A stretch of DNA of 33,909 nucleotides. Origin: Bradyrhizobiaceae bacterium. GTDB lineage: Bacteria; Pseudomonadota; Alphaproteobacteria; Rhizobiales; Xanthobacteraceae. Both the position numbers and the translations under genes were made by a program. The notes beneath the pieces were generated by a model. That model did no database searches. It saw only the letters and a program-made list of their open reading frames with translations, and had not been told where the DNA came from. Positions 32,036-33,909 of the stretch are shown one piece after another. How positions within the stretch are numbered: the stretch's first letter is position 1; each line of letters begins with the position of its first letter. Location: the NCBI GenBank assembly GCA_003105195.1, contig PQAH01000012.1:1-33909 (forward strand), written 5' to 3'.

Positions 32036-33010
32036 ATGCAGTTGGGAATCGTCGGCCTCGGCCGCATGGGCGCGAACATCGCGCGCCGGCTCCTGCGGCA
32101 CGGGCATGCCTGCGTCGCCTTCGACCGGGATCCCGGGCCCGGAGAGGCGCTCGCCGCCGAGGGCGTCGCGGTGGCCGCGAGCCTCGCCGAGCTGGTCGGG
32201 CGGCTGCAGGCGCCGCGCGCCGTCTGGCTGATGCTGCCGGCGGGCGACCCGACCGAGCAGGCGGTCGCCGATCTCGCGGCGCTGCTCGCGCCCGGCGACA
32301 CGATCCTCGACGGCGGCAACAGCTTCTGGAAGGACGACGTGCGGCGCGCGCGCGAGCTCGGCGGCCGACATCTGCACTATCTCGACGTCGGCACCAGCGG
32401 CGGCGTCTGGGGGCTCGAGCGCGGCTACTGCCTGATGATCGGCGGCGAGGCCGCGGCGGTGGAGCGGCTCGATCCGATCTTCCGCGCGCTCGCGCCCGGG
32501 CCGGGCGCGCTCGCGCCGACGCCGGGCCGCGCCGGCCGCGACCCGCGCGTGGAGCACGGCTATCTCCATGCCGGACCGCACGGGGCCGGCCACTTCGTGA
32601 AGATGATCCACAACGGCATCGAGTACGGGCTGATGCAGGCCTATGCGGAGGGCTTCGACATCCTCAAGCATGCCGGCGATGCCGGGCTCGCGCATCCGCT
32701 GCGGCTCGACCTCGCCGACGTCGCCGAGGTGTGGCGGCGCGGCAGCGTCATCACGTCCTGGCTGCTCGACCTCACGGCGGCCGCCCTCGCGGAGGACGGC
32801 GAGCTCGCGACCTATTCGGGCCACGTGGCGGATTCGGGCGAAGGGCGCTGGACCATCGCGACCGCGATCGAGGAGGCGGTGCCGGCCGAGGCGCTCACCG
32901 CCGCGCTCTATGCGCGCTTCCGCTCGCGCCAGGACCACACCTTCGCGGAGAAGATCCTCTCGGCCATGCGCAAGGGCTTCGGCGGCCACCGGGAGCCCGG
33001 CACGCCATGA
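32036..33010 (+). CDS. gnd: 6-phosphogluconate dehydrogenase (decarboxylating), short type
   Basis: 324 residues, the short form of the family found in alphaproteobacteria and Gram-positives, usually NAD-preferring, rather than the ~470-residue NADP form of E. coli. Visible features: the Rossmann motif [26 protein letters not shown], the substrate-binding [20 protein letters not shown], and the catalytic lysine region [17 protein letters not shown]. It oxidatively decarboxylates 6-phosphogluconate to ribulose 5-phosphate. The ATG at 32036 has GGAG upstream. The gluconokinase start overlaps its stop (ATGA), so the pair converts gluconate to ribulose 5-phosphate. Confidence 0.93.
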   Translation: MQLGIVGLGRMGANIARRLLRHGHACVAFDRDPGPGEALAAEGVAVAASLAELVGRLQAPRAVWLMLPAGDPTEQAVADLAALLAPGDTILDGGNSFWKDDVRRARELGGRHLHYLDVGTSGGVWGLERGYCLMIGGEAAAVERLDPIFRALAPGPGALAPTPGRAGRDPRVEHGYLHAGPHGAGHFVKMIHNGIEYGLMQAYAEGFDILKHAGDAGLAHPLRLDLADVAEVWRRGSVITSWLLDLTAAALAEDGELATYSGHVADSGEGRWTIATAIEEAVPAEALTAALYARFRSRQDHTFAEKILSAMRKGFGGHREPGTP

Positions 33011-33540
33011 GCGCCGTCGACGGGCTCGCGGCCCTGGTCGTCATGGGCGTCGCCGGCGCCGGCAAGTCGACGGTCGGCGCGGCGCTGGCGGCGCGGCTCG
33101 GCTGCGCGTTCCGCGACGCCGACAGCTTCCATCCGCCCGCCAATATCGCGAAGATGAAGAGCGGCACGCCGCTCACCGACGCCGACCGCTCGCCCTGGCT
33201 CGCGGCCATCGCGGCCTGGATCGACGCGCAGCGCGCCGCCGGCCGGCTCGGCGTGGTCACCTGCTCGGCGCTCAAGCGCCGCTATCGCGACGTGCTGACG
33301 GGCGGGCGGACGGACGTGCGCCTCGTCTATCTCAAGGGCGAGATGGCGCTGATCGCGCGGCGGCTCGCGGCGCGGCGCGGCCACTTCATGCCGGCCGCCC
33401 TGCTGGAGAGCCAGTTCGACGCGCTGGAGGAGCCGGGCCCCGACGAGGCGCCGATCGTCGCCGCGATCGACGCGGCGCCCGAGGCGATCGTGACGCAGAT
33501 CCTCGCGCAGCTCGGCGAGACGCGCCGTCGCGCGGGTTAG
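33007..33540 (+). CDS. gntK: Gluconokinase
   Basis: 177 residues, the usual size of thermoresistant-type gluconokinase. The Walker A loop GVAGAGKST, the [31 protein letters not shown] substrate region, [10 protein letters not shown] and the [21 protein letters not shown] lid motif are all typical. It phosphorylates D-gluconate with ATP to 6-phosphogluconate, the substrate of the coupled upstream enzyme. The ATG overlaps the gnd stop. No gluconate transporter or GntR-type regulator is in the window, so induction cannot be judged. Confidence 0.95.
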   Translation: MSAVDGLAALVVMGVAGAGKSTVGAALAARLGCAFRDADSFHPPANIAKMKSGTPLTDADRSPWLAAIAAWIDAQRAAGRLGVVTCSALKRRYRDVLTGGRTDVRLVYLKGEMALIARRLAARRGHFMPAALLESQFDALEEPGPDEAPIVAAIDAAPEAIVTQILAQLGETRRRAG

Positions 33541-33549
33541 GCTCGGACC

Positions 33550-33849
33550 TCAGAATCCCTTGACGGCCTGGGTCGTGTGCTCGACCTCGGGCGGGCGCTC
33601 GAAGCAGTGGCCGACCAGCTTGCGCCACTCGGCGAAGTCGGCGCTGCCGCGGAAGGCGACCGTGTGGTCCTCGACCGTGTCCCATTGCACATGGAGGCGA
33701 TAGCGGGCGGGCTTCTCGATCGAGCGCTGCAGCTCCATGCCGCGGCAGCCCTTGGCGCGCTGGAACAGCGGCGCGGCCGCCTTCACGCCGGCCTCGAACT
33801 CCGCCTCCATCCCGGGCTTCACGTCGATCAGGGCGATCTCGGTGACCAT
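33550..33849 (-). CDS. Antibiotic biosynthesis monooxygenase (ABM) domain protein
   Basis: 99-residue single ferredoxin-like alpha-beta barrel domain: an initial strand VTEIALIDVKPGMEAEFEAGVKAA, central CRGMELQRSIEKPARYRLHVQWDTVEDHTVAF, and a C-terminal HCFERPPEVEHTTQ. Such small proteins act as dimers in quinone oxidation, haem degradation or unknown detoxification, and many are untested. A GGGAGC ribosome-binding site lies upstream of the ATG at 33847-33849. It converges with gntK with a 9-bp gap, and its promoter is probably in the final 60 bases, which run off the window. Confidence 0.85.
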   Translation of the reverse strand: MVTEIALIDVKPGMEAEFEAGVKAAAPLFQRAKGCRGMELQRSIEKPARYRLHVQWDTVEDHTVAFRGSADFAEWRKLVGHCFERPPEVEHTTQAVKGF

Positions 33850-33909
33850 GAGCTCTTGCTCCCTTGTCCAAACCGGCCCGGTTCTCGCACGGCCGGCGCG
33901 CCGGCGATA

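Overview
The window comes from a high-GC (about 70% by eye) alphaproteobacterium, most likely of the order Hyphomicrobiales (Rhizobiales). The evidence is a clear CtrA cell-cycle regulator next to fliI and fliJ, a ChpT-type histidine phosphotransferase directly in front of a cheA-cheW-cheY-cheB-cheR operon, a cluster of GANTC (CcrM-type) sites upstream of ctrA, and CtrA-box-like sequences in front of fliI and flhA. The genus cannot be fixed from the sequence alone. No tRNA, rRNA, CRISPR array, transposase or phage gene was found.

Layout. 1-340 is the 5' part of a cysQ-like bisphosphate nucleotidase, running off the left edge. 460-6969 holds chpT and the chemotaxis operon cheA-cheW-cheY-cheB-cheR; CheA is a hybrid with two CheW-like domains and a C-terminal receiver. 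7020-9091 holds a PepSY membrane protein behind a perfect FNR/FixK-type box, and an EamA transporter. 9131-14731 is an accessory block. In it, an ArsR-rhodanese fusion regulator faces, across an AT-rich perfect inverted repeat, a run of six genes: a fatty-acid-hydroxylase/sterol-desaturase-like membrane enzyme, a VTT membrane protein fused to rhodanese, a DsrE protein, a NifS-like cysteine desulfurase, a nucleoside-phosphorylase-like protein and a METTL7-like methyltransferase. 14907-16793 is a cNMP-binding patatin/NTE-type esterase.

16806-22181 (minus strand) is a compact unit of a Pls/PosA-type single-module NRPS with three membrane/hexapeptide repeats, a GNAT acetyltransferase and an EntD-type phosphopantetheinyl transferase. 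It is preceded by seven to eight copies of a 14-bp tandem repeat ending only six bases before the NRPS start codon. 22666-30111 is the cell-cycle/flagellar part: ctrA (-), fliI and fliJ (+), an ECF sigma/RskA-type anti-sigma pair (+), a 70-aa membrane protein (-) and flhA (-). 30301-33909 carries two exported proteins (one DUF1176), a 6-phosphogluconate dehydrogenase-gluconokinase operon, and an antibiotic-biosynthesis-monooxygenase-like protein.

How it fits together. ChpT passes phosphate to CtrA in the known CckA-ChpT-CtrA relay, and CtrA is a classical activator of early flagellar genes, so the chpT/che block, ctrA, fliI/fliJ and flhA form one motility-cell-cycle theme. The two accessory blocks are the most interesting parts: a predicted reactive-sulfur-responsive operon (9131-14731), and a predicted poly-amino-acid or short-peptide synthetase with its own activating PPTase (16806-22299). 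Both functional readings are inferences from domains and gene order.
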